A DNA stretch of 64,000 bases from Fasciolopsis buskii (lineage: Eukaryota; Platyhelminthes; Trematoda; Plagiorchiida; Fasciolidae): NCBI GenBank assembly GCA_008360955.1, contig LUCM01008308.1, forward strand, positions 218,217 to 282,216, in the 5' to 3' direction. Positions 12,839 through 25,285 of the stretch are shown piece by piece. The notes under the pieces are model-generated. The model had not been told where the DNA came from. It searched no databases and was given only the letters and a program-made list of their open reading frames with translations. The position numbers and the translations under genes were made by a program. How positions within the stretch are numbered: the first letter of the stretch is position 1; each line of letters begins with the position of its first letter.

Positions 12839-13036
12839 AACGCAGACGTTGTTTTGCTCGTCGGGATCGAAAATCCTGTTCCAAACGATGTAATCATTGT
12901 GGGATATCCACTGTTTATTATATCTCCAGCCGTTTATCGTCAACTTTTGTTCAAAAAGCGTGGATGGCTGATGAGCCCAATCAGAAGTCACATAGTGATT
13001 CTTCGAAAACTTTTCTCCGGTCAGGCAGAGCCATGA
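12839..13036 (+). CDS. Candidate terminal exon, unknown hydrophobic peptide
   Basis: An in-frame TAG at 12836-12838 doubles as a possible acceptor (tttttgtcattcaaattag), after which 65 codons stay open to a TGA at 13034-13036. The peptide begins NADVVLLVGIENPVP, continues with VIIVGYPLFIISPAVY and ends RKLFSGQAEP. It has a hydrophobic middle that could span a membrane. A second overlapping frame (12823-13062) is also open, which weakens the case. No family is recognised. Confidence 0.2.
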   Translation, partial: NADVVLLVGIENPVPNDVIIVGYPLFIISPAVYRQLLFKKRGWLMSPIRSHIVILRKLFSGQAEP

Positions 13037-16000
13037 CCGCGAAACCGAGCAAGTGTTTCTAGGGGAACATTTTTCTGTTCACCGTTTTAGGTAGCATAGT
13101 GCTCAGTACAAAAAACTGCCCACGTTTCTTCTTTTTAAGAAATCTAGGTGACATTATCATTTGTCTAGTTTACTCGGTTTAACTTCCGCAAAAATTTATT
13201 GGATTAGAAGCCTTACTTACCCAGCTAACTTCAGCAACAGACAGATGCTTTGTTGTAGCATCGTCCCATTGATGGTGCAATGTCGCTCTGGTCAAAATGG
13301 AGTTATGATAAATTCGCAGAGGAAGGCGAGTTTCAAATCTAGCTGAAACTAATTTGACCAATGCAGATTGTCGTCAGTAGTCAAACTACTCTGTGGAATC
13401 ACTGCAATGTTGCTGGTAAGCAGAGGTTTAGGACTCTATTAATAACCCCTCATCACCGACTGTAAATGGGTTCACCCCGATTTCCTTGGTTTGCAGAAGT
13501 TTAGTAAAGTAAATACTTGATCCCCATCCATTTCGTGATATCTGACTTCTCAGATTAATAAACAAGGTCAACAAGTAAAAAGAAACGTCTCTGAAATCTT
13601 CTCACTTGATTTTTTTACCTCGGATCCGTTAAATGGCACATGTTAATGCTTAGTTTTCAGATTCCATTAGCAAATCGACAAGAATTCTTACTGTTTTACA
13701 TAGCTCTCATTATCCGATACATTTACCACTTGCCCTACAAGTCAACATCGGTCTGACTGATTCACTTTCAGTCGACTTCCTTCGCCGAGACTACCGTGTA
13801 CTAACTTCCTGTTTGACAGTCTTTCACGTTGGCTTATTAGTGTTTACTTGATGCTATCAACTATATTAGCAGCAGATGCAACAACAAGAATAGCAACTGA
13901 ACTAGCTTGGATTTTCAGACATTTCATTCCTATTTGGCTCGCTTCTCTAATATCAGAAAGCATCAATGAGATACTGTTACTTAGATTTGTCTGGTGGCTA
14001 TCCCGGTAGCCCTGCAATCTACTTCGGGCAAGTTCGTCAGCAACGTGGCAACGTGTTCAGTCTGATGATAGTTCTTGGCTCTTGATTGCAGAGAATTTCA
14101 CCTTAGTGTTCTCGATTCTCTTATATGGGTAAAAAGCAAAGGGCTCTGAATGGACGGTTCGGAACCGTATTCCGATGTGCTTTGAAAAAGGGAAATAGAA
14201 CCATGCGACCATTAATTAGTATCATATAAAGTACTTGATACAGTTTAATCAGAAAAGCATTTTTTTATCTTATCGCTCACGTTGACAACTAGATGTAGGC
14301 GAGGAGCTGACGAGTGTCTCCTAAGTGTGGAGACAACAGTCTGGTCGACTACATTTTTGAATAAGTGTGCCTCAAGGTACTTAAGCCCTCGAAATACGAA
14401 CCATTATCACCCTCATATATAGACTGCAGCAAGTACATTTCTTATTAGTGCTTCAGCATTTACATCGCAACGGTCTCACAGGGAAGCTGAAATGTCTATT
14501 CTCCAACCGATTATCAAATTAATCTGCCTACTCAGTTTTGACGCAAAGCAAGGCTAAAATCAGACTTGAGTAGCAAAACCAATTAGGCTTGCTTGTTGTT
14601 TAAATAAATACGGATATTATCTGCAGCAAAAAGCTTAAAAGACTTAGTAATCCAGGTTTTCACTTTCCCGCTCATTCTCTCATAATGCAAGGACAAACAA
14701 AGTAAATATACAGCGTTATTCCCGTGGAAGATATGAATGTCAAGTTCTATGGATTACAACCTAAATACATTCAGACGTATATCACGGGTATCAGTACAAC
14801 TACCCCTATCTAGGCTCGGCTGTTTGATGGACTTTCATAAGTCTAATCAAAGCGGCACCCATACAGATATGTATTCTTATTATTCCACAGCTTTAAAATC
14901 AAATACAAAAAGTGGGCGACTAGAACTAAACGATGCTAACTTCCTCATGGCGACCTCCCAGGTCCTGCAATTCTCACGAAGTTGTGAAACGATATTTTTC
15001 GTTTAAATTCCGTCCAGAAATAGGGACATTTTACGTGACATGCTACAGCCCCTTTTCCAGTTGGACCATATTCCAGCTTCAAAATGTGAATTGTGCTCCT
15101 TAAGAGATGAACTAGCAATGCAAGATACCGTGTTTGGCAAGCGTGCAAACTGTATGGATCTCACACGTTCGGGCAATTTATGAGATGGTGAACACCAGCA
15201 TCGACTACATAATATCCGACTTTGTTTAAACGCGATTCTGCTGCGTGGATAATACCACTGAAAACAGGCATCCTTAGTTTTGTGCTACTCTTAGTATTTT
15301 GCGTGGCAACATTTCCTCGGTGCTGTCAGACATGAACACTAGAAGAACTGGAGAAGCCGATGCAGAATCAAGTGTTCATGGCCTATTTATCTTCACTAAA
15401 GGACTGCAATCAATTGTTATATTAAGCAGGACAAACAAGTTTCACCAGGTGGCATGATTTTGATCAATCAGTGAGTACCATATTGATTTGATTATATTTA
15501 TTTGATGTAATTCGTTTGAAAACAGTTAAATAAACTGATCCGAAATCAGACTATCCTTACACTTGGGTCTGACAAGACGGAAAGCGCCACATAATATTTG
15601 TATATCAAATCTATCCTAAACTTAACACTGCATTCTAGAAAATCTCAAACTCACTTAGTCAAAATTTATAGAATCCTCACGAGGATTACAATGAACTTTG
15701 AACTGTGGCCAATAAACGTGATCGTGTATAAAATAATCATTCATGATTAGGGATTTACAGAGGCTACGAGAAGCCCGGTTGCACTGGTGATGCCAGATCC
15801 CCAGCATTCTGCAGAGTCAGTACTGGGATTTCAGTGGGCAGTTTGCGCACGATTTTCTCGGATGCGATAGCTAACTGCCCAGAGCATTAGCCTGTTGAAT
15901 GATGGCCTGCCGGTGCAATCGCTGTTAGCGAAGTCAAATGGTGGATGCAGACGAAAAATAAATTTTGATTATTTAATCGTATCTCAGATGTGGCTGAATA

Positions 16001-17636
16001 CAATCAGTGTTATGCCGCACTCAAGGATTTCTCCCAAATCCTGCACATAAGGAAGCAGTTTGGGCAAGTACAAAAGAAAATATGTAATCAGGACACACAA
16101 CTATATATGTGCACGTGCATGTTTGCAGCTTCAGCAACGAGAGTCAGAAACCAATTTGCAGGTTAACTTTGCAATGCTCTTTTTTGAGCGTAGTTTTGCC
16201 TGGCATACTCCGATTGCGAGTCGGGACTGGTCAACCCGTCAACATATAACAACAGGGTTTTGGTCACTTTCCAATTCCACAATTCTTTGTGTCCCCTCTT
16301 CATCATGGTCGTGCTGTTTGACAAAACAAAAAAGCGAAACAGAATCGAAGTAAGTGCTTCGGGCTACGTGGTGCTCTGTTCTATGCGTTTTAAAATTTTA
16401 CATCCGGAATATCTCGACAGTTCGAGCGGAAACGGACCCATTTGAATAACTCGAACTTTTCCACCATCTGGTCTACTGTTTGCATTTCAATTAGGATATC
16501 GCGGTGTATCACAAAGAAGTGAGCCTAGATAAACACGCACACACACACACGCGTCAAATGAGATGGACAAAAAGGGTATGAGGAACCGCAAACATATGCA
16601 TATGACTGCAAGCTTCAAGCGCTTTCCATTTTTTGAGTCGTGGCTGGTAGGAGATGCTAATCCTGGTTCAAATTACCCCGTTATTGTAGTTGGTCAATGC
16701 CTGCAAGTTGAATTTTACGATCAATGCTAAGTAGAATTAACGAAAGACGGATGAAATCGCCAGCTATTTTGAGATTACCTACGAAATTACTCCATTATAA
16801 ATAAGGAAAGCTTTTCCGTATCAGCAAATAATCGCCATTTAGTTAACCGTATAAATATATACTTGGTTCTCCAGTCCATTTCAATTGCAAATCGATTGCG
16901 AATAAAGTGATTGTCTCGATAGCCAGCTAATATGTGCAAGTAAATTGCGTGAACTGAAATATTCGCTGTTAATTTTTACGCCCAGTTTTCAAAAGTACCG
17001 GTCGATGCTGAAGAGATGGATATTTAACTGCCGAGGAGATCTTTTGACGATTGAGAAATCACGATTATACTTACGTTAAGATACTCATATCGGTGACCAG
17101 CTGCAGCTATGCAAGGTCTAATCAAAAAAGGCATAGTAATAGACCGGGATCTATCTAAAAAATTGCATGTACCCAGCGATTTTCTGTTAGGCGCGATAAT
17201 TTCATCAATTCATGAAATCCAAGTTCACTGGGAAGCAATGTGATAAAACCTTACTTAAAAAAATCCTAATTTGTATTAACAAACGGTAATCATTTAGGGG
17301 AAATGGAACCAGTTAAGAAAAGAACCTCGATTCAAAACTGATTGTGAAATCGTTGCCGTCAAATTGTAGCATGCGCTTGCTTAGAGCATGTTCCACGTGC
17401 TTTCTATTCGTGGCTTGTCTATTTCTCCGGCAAATCACGTGACAAGTTGATGCTGCTTCGCGGTTTCGAATAGTCAGATAACCTAATCAACCAGGAGCGA
17501 ATTATGGCTACCCGAGTACGATGAGTTGAATAAGACAACTGGAAATCCATAAAATGTGTTGCTTTTCGTCCCCCTTAAAATAAGTATGAACTGCTTGTCT
17601 TTTGCCGTTTGATACAATAATATCATGTTTTTTCAG
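13037..17636. other. No gene recognised; one donor-like site and an (AC)n tract
   Basis: Mostly featureless. A near-perfect donor (GAA then GTAAGTGC at 16350) follows a short plus-strand frame ending KTKKRNRIE, but the upstream acceptor is weak. An (AC)n tract lies at 16531-16550. The frame at 14737-15006 is unrecognised. Confidence 0.4.
16531..16550. repeat. (AC)n microsatellite
   Basis: Short AC dinucleotide run with one interruption (acgcac). Confidence 0.85.
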
Positions 17637-17643
17637 GTGTGCG

Positions 17644-17841
17644 ATGGCTTCCGGTTGGTCTACCAAAAACAACCAAACTAACACAAGTTTCAAGGAAAAT
17701 ACGCCACGAATGTTTCCACGATTTGGAAAGAAATTTTCGAACTTATGCAATCAATTTTGTCAATTCGCAATAGGAAAACCTGTTGGCCATTTCATCATAA
17801 CTGGCAAACCAGACAAAATGTTAGCTGGTGTGTCCCGATAA
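17644..17841 (+). CDS. Candidate short gene or last exon, 65 codons, unknown
   Basis: A strong acceptor (tatcatgttttttcag) ends at 17636. Eight bases on, an ATG (17644) opens a 65-codon frame starting MASGWSTKNNQTNTSF and ending PDKMLAGVSR before TAA. The peptide is basic, with RFGKKFSNLCNQFC and AIGKPVGHFIITG in its centre. In flatworms an acceptor placed just before an ATG is also what a spliced-leader trans-splice site would look like, so this could be the 5' end of a small transcript. No homologue comes to mind. A minus-strand frame (17508-17750) overlaps and is judged a shadow. Confidence 0.28.
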   Translation: MASGWSTKNNQTNTSFKENTPRMFPRFGKKFSNLCNQFCQFAIGKPVGHFIITGKPDKMLAGVSR

Positions 17842-18240
17842 TCCTTCGGTCTTGCACAGCGCAATACCTTCAAACTCATCAGAATATGGACAAAAATTCG
17901 TCGGATTTTGCAGTTATCTTTTCTTTCTTCTATTCAGCAAACTCACATGAGCTAAATCAGAGCGGGAAAAGGAGTAACTGTGCAGTGCATGCCCTCATAT
18001 TTCTCATTCGACTTTAGTGGTTGGTACTGCAATAAAGTCTTATTGGATGCTAAAAACCACTTATTTAGTCATTACAAATTTAACGGGATTCGTATAATAT
18101 TCAACCTTATAAGCCAAAGCGGTTGGTGTCAGCAATTCTCGAATGCCGTCGGCCTAATCAGGCAATTTATCACACTTTCGGTAATCTCTTTTTTAGTACT
18201 AGGAGATTGAGTGTTTTCATGAAATAATTCACCATTTGAT

Positions 18241-18315
18241 ATCATCGCTCAACTCACCATACTGTACAGCTGTACAGTGCTTCCATGGTTTCTTTATGGT
18301 GAGTTGAGCGATGAT
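18241..18315. repeat. Nested perfect hairpin: 21-bp inverted repeat around an 18-bp palindrome
   Basis: Arms 18241-18261 and 18295-18315 are exact reverse complements (21 bp). The sequence between begins with a perfect 18-bp palindrome, actgtacagctgtacagt at 18261-18278, which shares one base with the left arm. The 75-nt unit is the size of a small-RNA hairpin precursor, but a perfect stem is more typical of a tiny foldback element or a cruciform. Confidence 0.9.
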
Positions 18316-19137
18316 GTCACATGGAGAATTAATCTCTTTTTTATTGCCTCCCAAATGAACAGTTGTTGTTGCCGCCTCCGATGTACAATTAAAACTGTCC
18401 CGAAAATCTGATTTCCGCCGGTATTCAAAGGGTTTCACTTATCCGATGCAAGAAAAGACCACGTTTTTATCCTACCTTTCCTAACTTCCTCGGTTCACAA
18501 AGGGGAAGAATACGGTCCACTAAAGTAGCGCAAACAGTTTAGTTCTAACAGTCTTTAAATTTACACAAATAAGCCTTAGATTTGGTTGGCGCCTCTCAGT
18601 ACCTAATAATAGGAATGTAAAAATTGTAAGGTAGTGAATCAGAGTAACTGTGGATAAGCAGGAACATTTCAGATAAAAGAACGTCGCTGGCCGCGCCAGT
18701 TAACCGTATTGGAATCCCAGTGGATACCAAAATGGCAATCCAACTCGACTTACTCGAGATTGTTTCTTGGTTGTGATTCTCATACCTCTTAACCGGTTCA
18801 CGGACTGATGACCTGGCCCATCTTTTAGGTGCTGCCTGCCTCGGAGTGAGTCGATCTATGGTCATGAGTAGCAGATACTTTAATCATCTTAATCTTCGAA
18901 ATTCCAGTTCTTGTTGGAACGACTGTCTTTCAAACCCAATTAAGCCACTTCAGCACTCCTTCTTTAGCATTGAATTTGCCATCATTTGTATCCTGTAATT
19001 AAAAATCTCTTGGTCTATCCATAATGGCATATATTATTCAGTCCTATGTTTGGTCCAGTAATTCAGGGCCTTTCTTGCCCAAACCGTTTATTTGAGCTGC
19101 GGTTTCTCAGTTGGTGAGCAGTCACTTTTTTCTTCAG
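18316..19137. other. No gene recognised
   Basis: Two minus-strand frames (18229-18438, 18596-18865) are open but unrecognised, and no repeat copy was found. Confidence 0.35.
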
Positions 19138-19338
19138 ATTTTCACTGAATTCCACCCAGCCATTCTTTGCCAGCAAATAAAACATAAGCTGAGCCAATGG
19201 GAAATGAATTTCCCAAGAACTAGAGCCTCTGCCCCAAAGAATTCACTTTATCGAAATTGTATTTTCCCTTCTTGGCAGCTGAACTCTGTCGATTTTCCCA
19301 CAGAACAATTAGGAATTCATATTCGCATAGGCGAATAA
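19138..19338 (+). CDS. Candidate terminal exon, unknown
   Basis: After the strong acceptor gtcacttttttcttcag (ending 19137) the frame is open in phase 0 for 66 codons to TAA at 19336-19338. The peptide starts IFTEFHPAILCQQIKHKL and ends FPTEQLGIHIRIGE. No family is recognised. The surrounding sequence is T-rich (11 A against 25 T in 19081-19140), which by itself makes acceptor-like tracts frequent. Confidence 0.22.
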   Translation: MFTEFHPAILCQQIKHKLSQWEMNFPRTRASAPKNSLYRNCIFPSWQLNSVDFPTEQLGIHIRIGE

Positions 19339-20594
19339 TCGAGGTGTAATAAGTAGATTTACTTTTGGCGTTTTTCTATCCCAAAATAATTTGTATTCAC
19401 GAGAACTCAACTGAGTCTGTTTCCCAAACCACAATAGACTGCATCCTATCTGAAGAATAGGAACGAAATAAATGTAAGTTTCTGATCATGTGACCATTAA
19501 CTATGAACACGTTGAACGAGCTGCTTCTTTTAGATCTTGGAAGTCAATGTACACAGACGGTCAATCATTGAAGTGATTTTTGATGAAATCTTTATTATTT
19601 GGAACTGGTCATTTGGATCAAATCGGCAAGTGCGTTCACTCCCATTAGGGTCTTAGGCTGACGAAATACGTTCATCTGGACATTCAAAGGATTGTCTGTT
19701 ACGCATAACAATCGGAGTGAAAAGGTACAAGACTGATTTATCACATTACGTTACCCTTTTTATCATTGTCTTAAATCTCGACTTCAATAGTTTCTTTGCT
19801 TTAGGCACGTTTCATTACTGCACACCAAATCGAGGCAAACAGCACGTACGAGACAATTCGTATTCTCTCGAATGAAATACCCGCAACGCATCTGAAGTTC
19901 CTTTTCGGAATGTGATATCCATTTTGAAGGAGTCAAGCACACCGATCAATTTTTAAACCCCATCAGAATTGCAGTGTTTTACGCAGAATACAATCTTACC
20001 ACTGAGATCCGATTTCGGCATGACGCTGCCAGATGTCTAATTATAGGGCCCAATTAAGACTGTTAACCATAACAATTGGCTTGGTGGTGGCCAGCCAGTA
20101 GAATCGCAAAATCAACTATGCAAACTAATTCTATGGTGTCGAAAAAACTAATCTTCCGAGGGAAAACCATGCACGAAGACATTCACATAAGCTTGTTTAT
20201 CAAGGTGAAAAACTGAACACTTTCCACTTTCGAAACACTTGTTCGACTTCACGCCTTGACTTCTATAGATGGCCAAAGTGGATTTCAAGTGCAACATTCC
20301 CATGTTTCATTGTTGCATAGATCCTCGGTATTCTAAGTTCAAAATCACTGAAAGATGAACTTTGGCTGCCGTCATTAAATAATTGGCTACCTACTTATGC
20401 TGAGTGCTTAGGAGTCCAATTCCCCCGAACGCTCTTTCCGACTTCTTAGTAAGTTCTGGTGTACATACACCCTGCGCCTGAGGGTGATTTAAAAACATGG
20501 TTTAGGCGATTGCAGCCAAGGGCGTCTTATTCACTCATCACAATGTATGGAAGATACGACAGTACTGTGAAAAGAGACATATCCGATATGCCCT
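19339..20594. other. No gene recognised
   Basis: No long open frame, repeat or RNA gene was seen. Confidence 0.5.
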
Positions 20595-20948
20595 ATGACC
20601 CACGACAATTTAAATTTTGGGAATAGTAAAGATCCAAAGGACACTACGCCGACATTTGCCAACCGTTCTGAGTGTTATGAAATTCTGCGGGCAGATCATG
20701 TTGTGTTTGTTCTAGAATATTCCACAATAAACTTCCTTATTCCCAGAACAACATTACTTCGGGCATCGAATCGGAAAATTCACAAAATCGTTTTGGACAT
20801 AGATCCTCTGAAGGTAAACTCTACTCCCGCCAAGGTGCAATGCCTTGTGAATCCCTTCAAAACACAGTGTCTTATCGGAAATAGTCTGGGTAATCTAAAA
20901 ACGTGTTTTTCTCGCATTTTATTGAGGACTTTGTCTGTCGACTTGTGA
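20595..20948 (+). CDS. Hypothetical ORF, 117 codons
   Basis: Opens with ATG and runs to TGA. The peptide has a mixed charged and hydrophobic composition (for example CYEILRADHVVFVLEYS and KIVLDIDPLKVNSTPAKVQC). A donor-like GTAAAC follows GAAG at 20814. I recognise no domain. A frame this long is expected a few times by chance in a window of this size and base composition, so it may be spurious. Confidence 0.15.
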   Translation: MTHDNLNFGNSKDPKDTTPTFANRSECYEILRADHVVFVLEYSTINFLIPRTTLLRASNRKIHKIVLDIDPLKVNSTPAKVQCLVNPFKTQCLIGNSLGNLKTCFSRILLRTLSVDL

Positions 20949-22080
20949 AAATCCTGTTACTGCACTTAAATCTTCCTAATGTATTGTGGCGAGGATAGAA
21001 GTTACTTAGTTAAATACAACCCAAGCCGGCCACTGTTTTCAAAGTGGGACAAGATGAGTTTACTTCACTTATTAGCCATGAAAACCAAATTGCTTGATAT
21101 TTTATTTATTGTTCCAAAATCAGCCATCATGATGGGACAGTAATTCTCAATTGGAGGACTGATTACCGGACTGCGTGACTAGAGCAACCACCAAGCGGGT
21201 TCTGCAGTAAAAACTGCGTGAATTTATCTGACTGGCTTCAGAGTCGTCTGATTTTTGTATCTATCAGTTTTCAGCCCTTAATCCAGGTGAAGACATGCCA
21301 TCCTAGGATTCACAAGGGATGAGGAGGATAAGATGATATCGTTACAAACGAACATACGAGAAGTATTCCAAAGAGCGCGAGCTCTATTCGAAGCCTTGCA
21401 ATGTAAAATTGGAAATGGATTTTACCGATGCGATATAACAAACAGCAAATGTATATATATATTCTTCGGTCGAATGGTCTGCTAACTAATTTGGCTCATC
21501 ATCAGTGACTACCTTCTTGTATGTTGTTTCGTTTAAGTTATCGACTGCCGATTTACGCAATCTCTCCAATTTCCTCACGAATGCGTTGACTCCTAACTCG
21601 ATTATCGAATGTAGCAACCGAATATTCGCCAATACTTGTCTTGATTAAACAACTGAGGACTGCACAGAGTACAGCAAAGAAAGCACTTGATGTCCATATC
21701 AAACGGGTTCAGCAGAGAGGATGACTATCAAGCGATAAATAAGCTCATCCACATCAATGGCAGGCACCTTTACGACGAGACGCGGCCCAAAATGAGGTAG
21801 ACGTACAGGGTGGCTCAAAAAACAAAACAAATCAAGCTAATGGATCCACAGAAAATCAGATATGGTTTCACATACTCTGTAAATGGGGAATATTTCATTA
21901 ACAAACAGTATGTGATGCCGGAACGCTTTGGTATTCCTATTAAATCTAACGGTTTAGGATAGACCTGATCAAAGGTTATCGGAAGATATAAACGCAGAGT
22001 TAGCATTTCTAGCTTGTCTACGCACAAATTCTTTTTTTATACGATTCGCTTTCTATTTAATCACAACAACAAAACTGTTT
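20949..22080. other. No gene recognised
   Basis: No supported feature. One short minus-strand frame (21815-22027) is unrecognised. Confidence 0.45.
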
Positions 22081-22107
22081 GATTGGTTTGATTGGTCTGA
22101 TTGGTTA
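22081..22107 (-). promoter_or_regulatory. Three CCAAT boxes in a 9-bp tandem repeat
   Basis: gattggttt, gattggtct and gattggtta follow one another. Read on the minus strand each unit holds CCAAT, the core bound by NF-Y, at a 9-bp period. No promoter or TATA box was tied to it, so a regulatory role is only possible; a short tandem duplication is the plain reading. Confidence 0.3.
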
Positions 22108-22420
22108 CCAGGCCTAGAATTATAATTACTTTAGCAAATATAGTTCTGTTTCACGCTCCCATGACATCAAACTCTTTCCTGACGAATATCGGGTGTTTCT
22201 GGTTACGGGTTTAAATTAAAAAGTAGATAACTGACAGCTGCTCGCAAACTAACAACTTTTCGTTCGCTAGACTGACAGTTGCCATCCAAGCTCTTACTCT
22301 AATCACCAGGTTTCATGCTTACGTATTTCTGTGTCTTACCGCCTGACCGATGATGTTTTGCAATTCTACGTAACTGTAGCAGAAATTCGAGGCTATTTCT
22401 TACATGTATATGTATGCATG

Positions 22421-22446
22421 TGCACGTGTGTTTGTGTGTGTGTGTT
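22421..22446. repeat. (TG)n microsatellite
   Basis: Imperfect TG run inside a longer TG/CA-rich stretch starting near 22400. Confidence 0.8.
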
Positions 22447-25285
22447 TAGATAGGGGTTTGTTTTGGGCTTGTTAGCTTGGTCTACATATAAATCAGAGAC
22501 CAAATGTAAGGAAATGTCTGGGCGCTTACCAAAACCCAGTGAAATAATGTCGGCGCCTTACAATTCACTCGTAGTACAAGACCACAAAGCAATATGGTGC
22601 TTTTTTCTTTGCGTAAACACTTTTACCAAAGTAGTCAAATGCGTTCATATTATTCCGTGGTTATAGCAGTTGCTTCCACGGATGGGGTGCACATTGACTG
22701 ATACGGAAATTACTCGTTTTCGGAGAGTAACAATATACAGCGCTAGTCAATGATTTAGGACGTGTGTGTATCCATGTGCGTAGGGAATGAACTGATCCGT
22801 GCATCCATTCAAAAGGGCATACATGTACACGTACAAGCAATACACACCGACTACTTCTAATTAGGCTTAGGCGATTTCTGACCAATGATGGACATTTTCG
22901 GGTTTCTTTAACTCAAAACTCACGTCCTACATAGTTTGGAAATTTATGAATTGTTCGCCCAGGAAAAACGCGGTGGTGAAACGATAATGTCCTATTTTCA
23001 TTGTTTCTCTGGTTTCCGATCTTGTCGTCTGTTTAGGAGAATTGAAACAGCTCGTGATCCGGACACGAGTTGCGAACAAATGTTTTTATTCAGATGTTTC
23101 GTTCTCAGTCGGCTACACTAAAGCGATCCTGTGGAAACGCAGGATTCAAATAACCAATCTCACTAATTAATTTTTGCTTTCTTTGCATGGTCTCATCACT
23201 GAAATTATTACTATAAGATGTACACTTTTCCCCTTATCCTCCCGCGGGAATCACCAGCAGTGCTTATCCGCTAATATTTGGCCAGTACGCAAAGCCTATC
23301 TGCATGTGCGTTGGCTGAGCAGGCTGTCTGCTGGTTGCCCCAACCGGCTCTCGCTGGTCTGTTCACATTAATTCTTACCCCGTGAATTGGATCAAGAATA
23401 CGAACTCCCGAGGCTACTTCGGTTCCCAGTTTCCCACTAGCACAAGTTGATCACTTTGCTAGTCCCACGTTGGTTCAGTTCGAAATTCAACAAAACGCTG
23501 AGTCGCTCATTATATATTTTGTAGGTTTCCACGACCAAAAACTATCGAAAGTTGAAAATGAACTCATTGGTACGTGTGAAGTCATAACCGTTTAAAGAAA
23601 AAGAACAACGTTTGTTGCATGGTCTAGGTTTCCAATTCAGAATGATTAATCATTCATCAATGAATCATGGCATATCGTGTAAAATCCAAATTTTTCGTTT
23701 GTTCTCACGAGGCTGAAGTCCTCAATAATGTTTTTATTCAATCGCCATCAGTGATGGCAATGTTCAGAGGATTCCTGTCCTAGACTCCATGGTGCTGATC
23801 GTACACGATTGTGTGCGAACAGGCAGGTGCCGTCGCAATAGGAACATTGACAACTGATTCTGCTTAGAATTTAATGTTCTACTCAAAACCTAGTATCATT
23901 CCACAAAACTTGTTTCTCATTAAGATCATCAGTCAAAAGGTTTTCAATGGCATTTTCCGACTGACAGGTTTGAGCCGTTTACAATGTTTTTTTGACAGCT
24001 ACGTGAAATTTCCCAGAATGTACGTTAAGTAAATTCAATCCGAATAGGTTAGTAGTTGTGTCAACGACTTTTTCAGGGCGCCATTTATTCAAAACATACC
24101 AGTCTATTATTTACCTAATTTGTATAAGGACCGTATATCATAAATGAACCAGTAAACCTAATGAATTGAATAGGGTTGCACCGAGACACAAGAGTACACA
24201 GAGCCGCGAAACTTATCCTCAAATATCTCACCGAATGATCACAGAATTTAGGAATCAATCATTATGAGCAAAGTAGATCACCGGTAAGTTACATCAGGAC
24301 CTCGGAGCAATTAATGGCTTAAGTTATTCGCGCTGACGGGCTGCCCTGTGCGCTGCTCATTTTAGACTTACTAAAGGTTAATTTCAATCCACGTAAAATC
24401 AGGATATACGCGGAGTTCCGTAAACTTTCATTTTTGTCACATTTAAGAGATGACTGACCCCCGAAATTCGGGTGTGATTAACGAGGTTTTATATTTGTAA
24501 ATCTGTGCAAGTTCTTTTATTAATTAACGTTAATTCACAAATGTATATAGACTGCACCCGCTCAAAAACAGACATAATGTGAATTTTAGAGAGAGAAATG
24601 GAAGTTTAGGAGAAAGTGCAATTGAAGAATGCGGTTAGCGATTCATTGCGAAGGTAATTTCACTTCAGCGATTATACATTTGTGATATATTTCCACTTCC
24701 CGTATATTGTATTACGAAGCATAGGTCAGACAGATTTGTCGCATTCGTGCCGCTGGCTTTGTTCCAAAGCCTTATTACATTGTGTGCCCAGTCGGGAAGC
24801 ACGAGAAGAAGACAGTATGAAACCTCACCAGACTCTTTCGTTGCTTCGTCCAGCCATTTTCACTATGACAAAATAAAACAAGTTAGGCAGTGTTTAGGTA
24901 CTGGCAAAACTAATCAAAGCCAACAAAATCACTGTAAGGCAAATATCTCCAGTGGAAAGCAGCAGTCGGCACCCAACACAAAAGAAGAACTGAAATGCTG
25001 ATACTACAAATGTTACACAGGACTCGAACAGTGGTGGACTTATAAATCCAAACAATGAGCTAAGTTAACGGTGAGTATAATAAAACCAGTAGCAGTAACA
25101 ATTTGTATAACTTATTTGACATCTAAACACGACTAATGCAATATATTTCAAGAAAGCCCATTCATTCGAAAGCTGTCAAGAGAAGCTCGATGACGGAAGG
25201 ATTGAAAGTGCCAGTATTCTCGTTCAAAAACTGCGTTGTTAGCCGAAGAGGTCAATCAAACTCCAAGGAGGCGATAGCCCGAGTT
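22447..25285. other. No firm gene; weak gag-like peptide
   Basis: The plus-strand frame 22936-23118 encodes YELFAQEKRGGETIMSYF, then a Cys/Phe-rich stretch, a pattern loosely like the helical gag region of Ty3/Gypsy elements (GE(S/T)I..Y). The likeness is weak. Frames 24682-24876 and 24747-25001 overlap and are unrecognised. If the LTR candidate just downstream is real, this could be decayed internal sequence of that element. Confidence 0.25.

Noticed and set aside
14737..15006. VQLPLSRLG in an 89-codon frame, like the PLSRLGQPG translation of fluke repeats
   Set aside because: Similarity covers only a few residues and the following sequence does not continue the repeat.
22936..23121. Gag-like peptide as a supported retrotransposon gene
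   Set aside because: Only a short GETI..Y pattern fits and no zinc knuckle, protease or polymerase follows; noted in the gap entry only.
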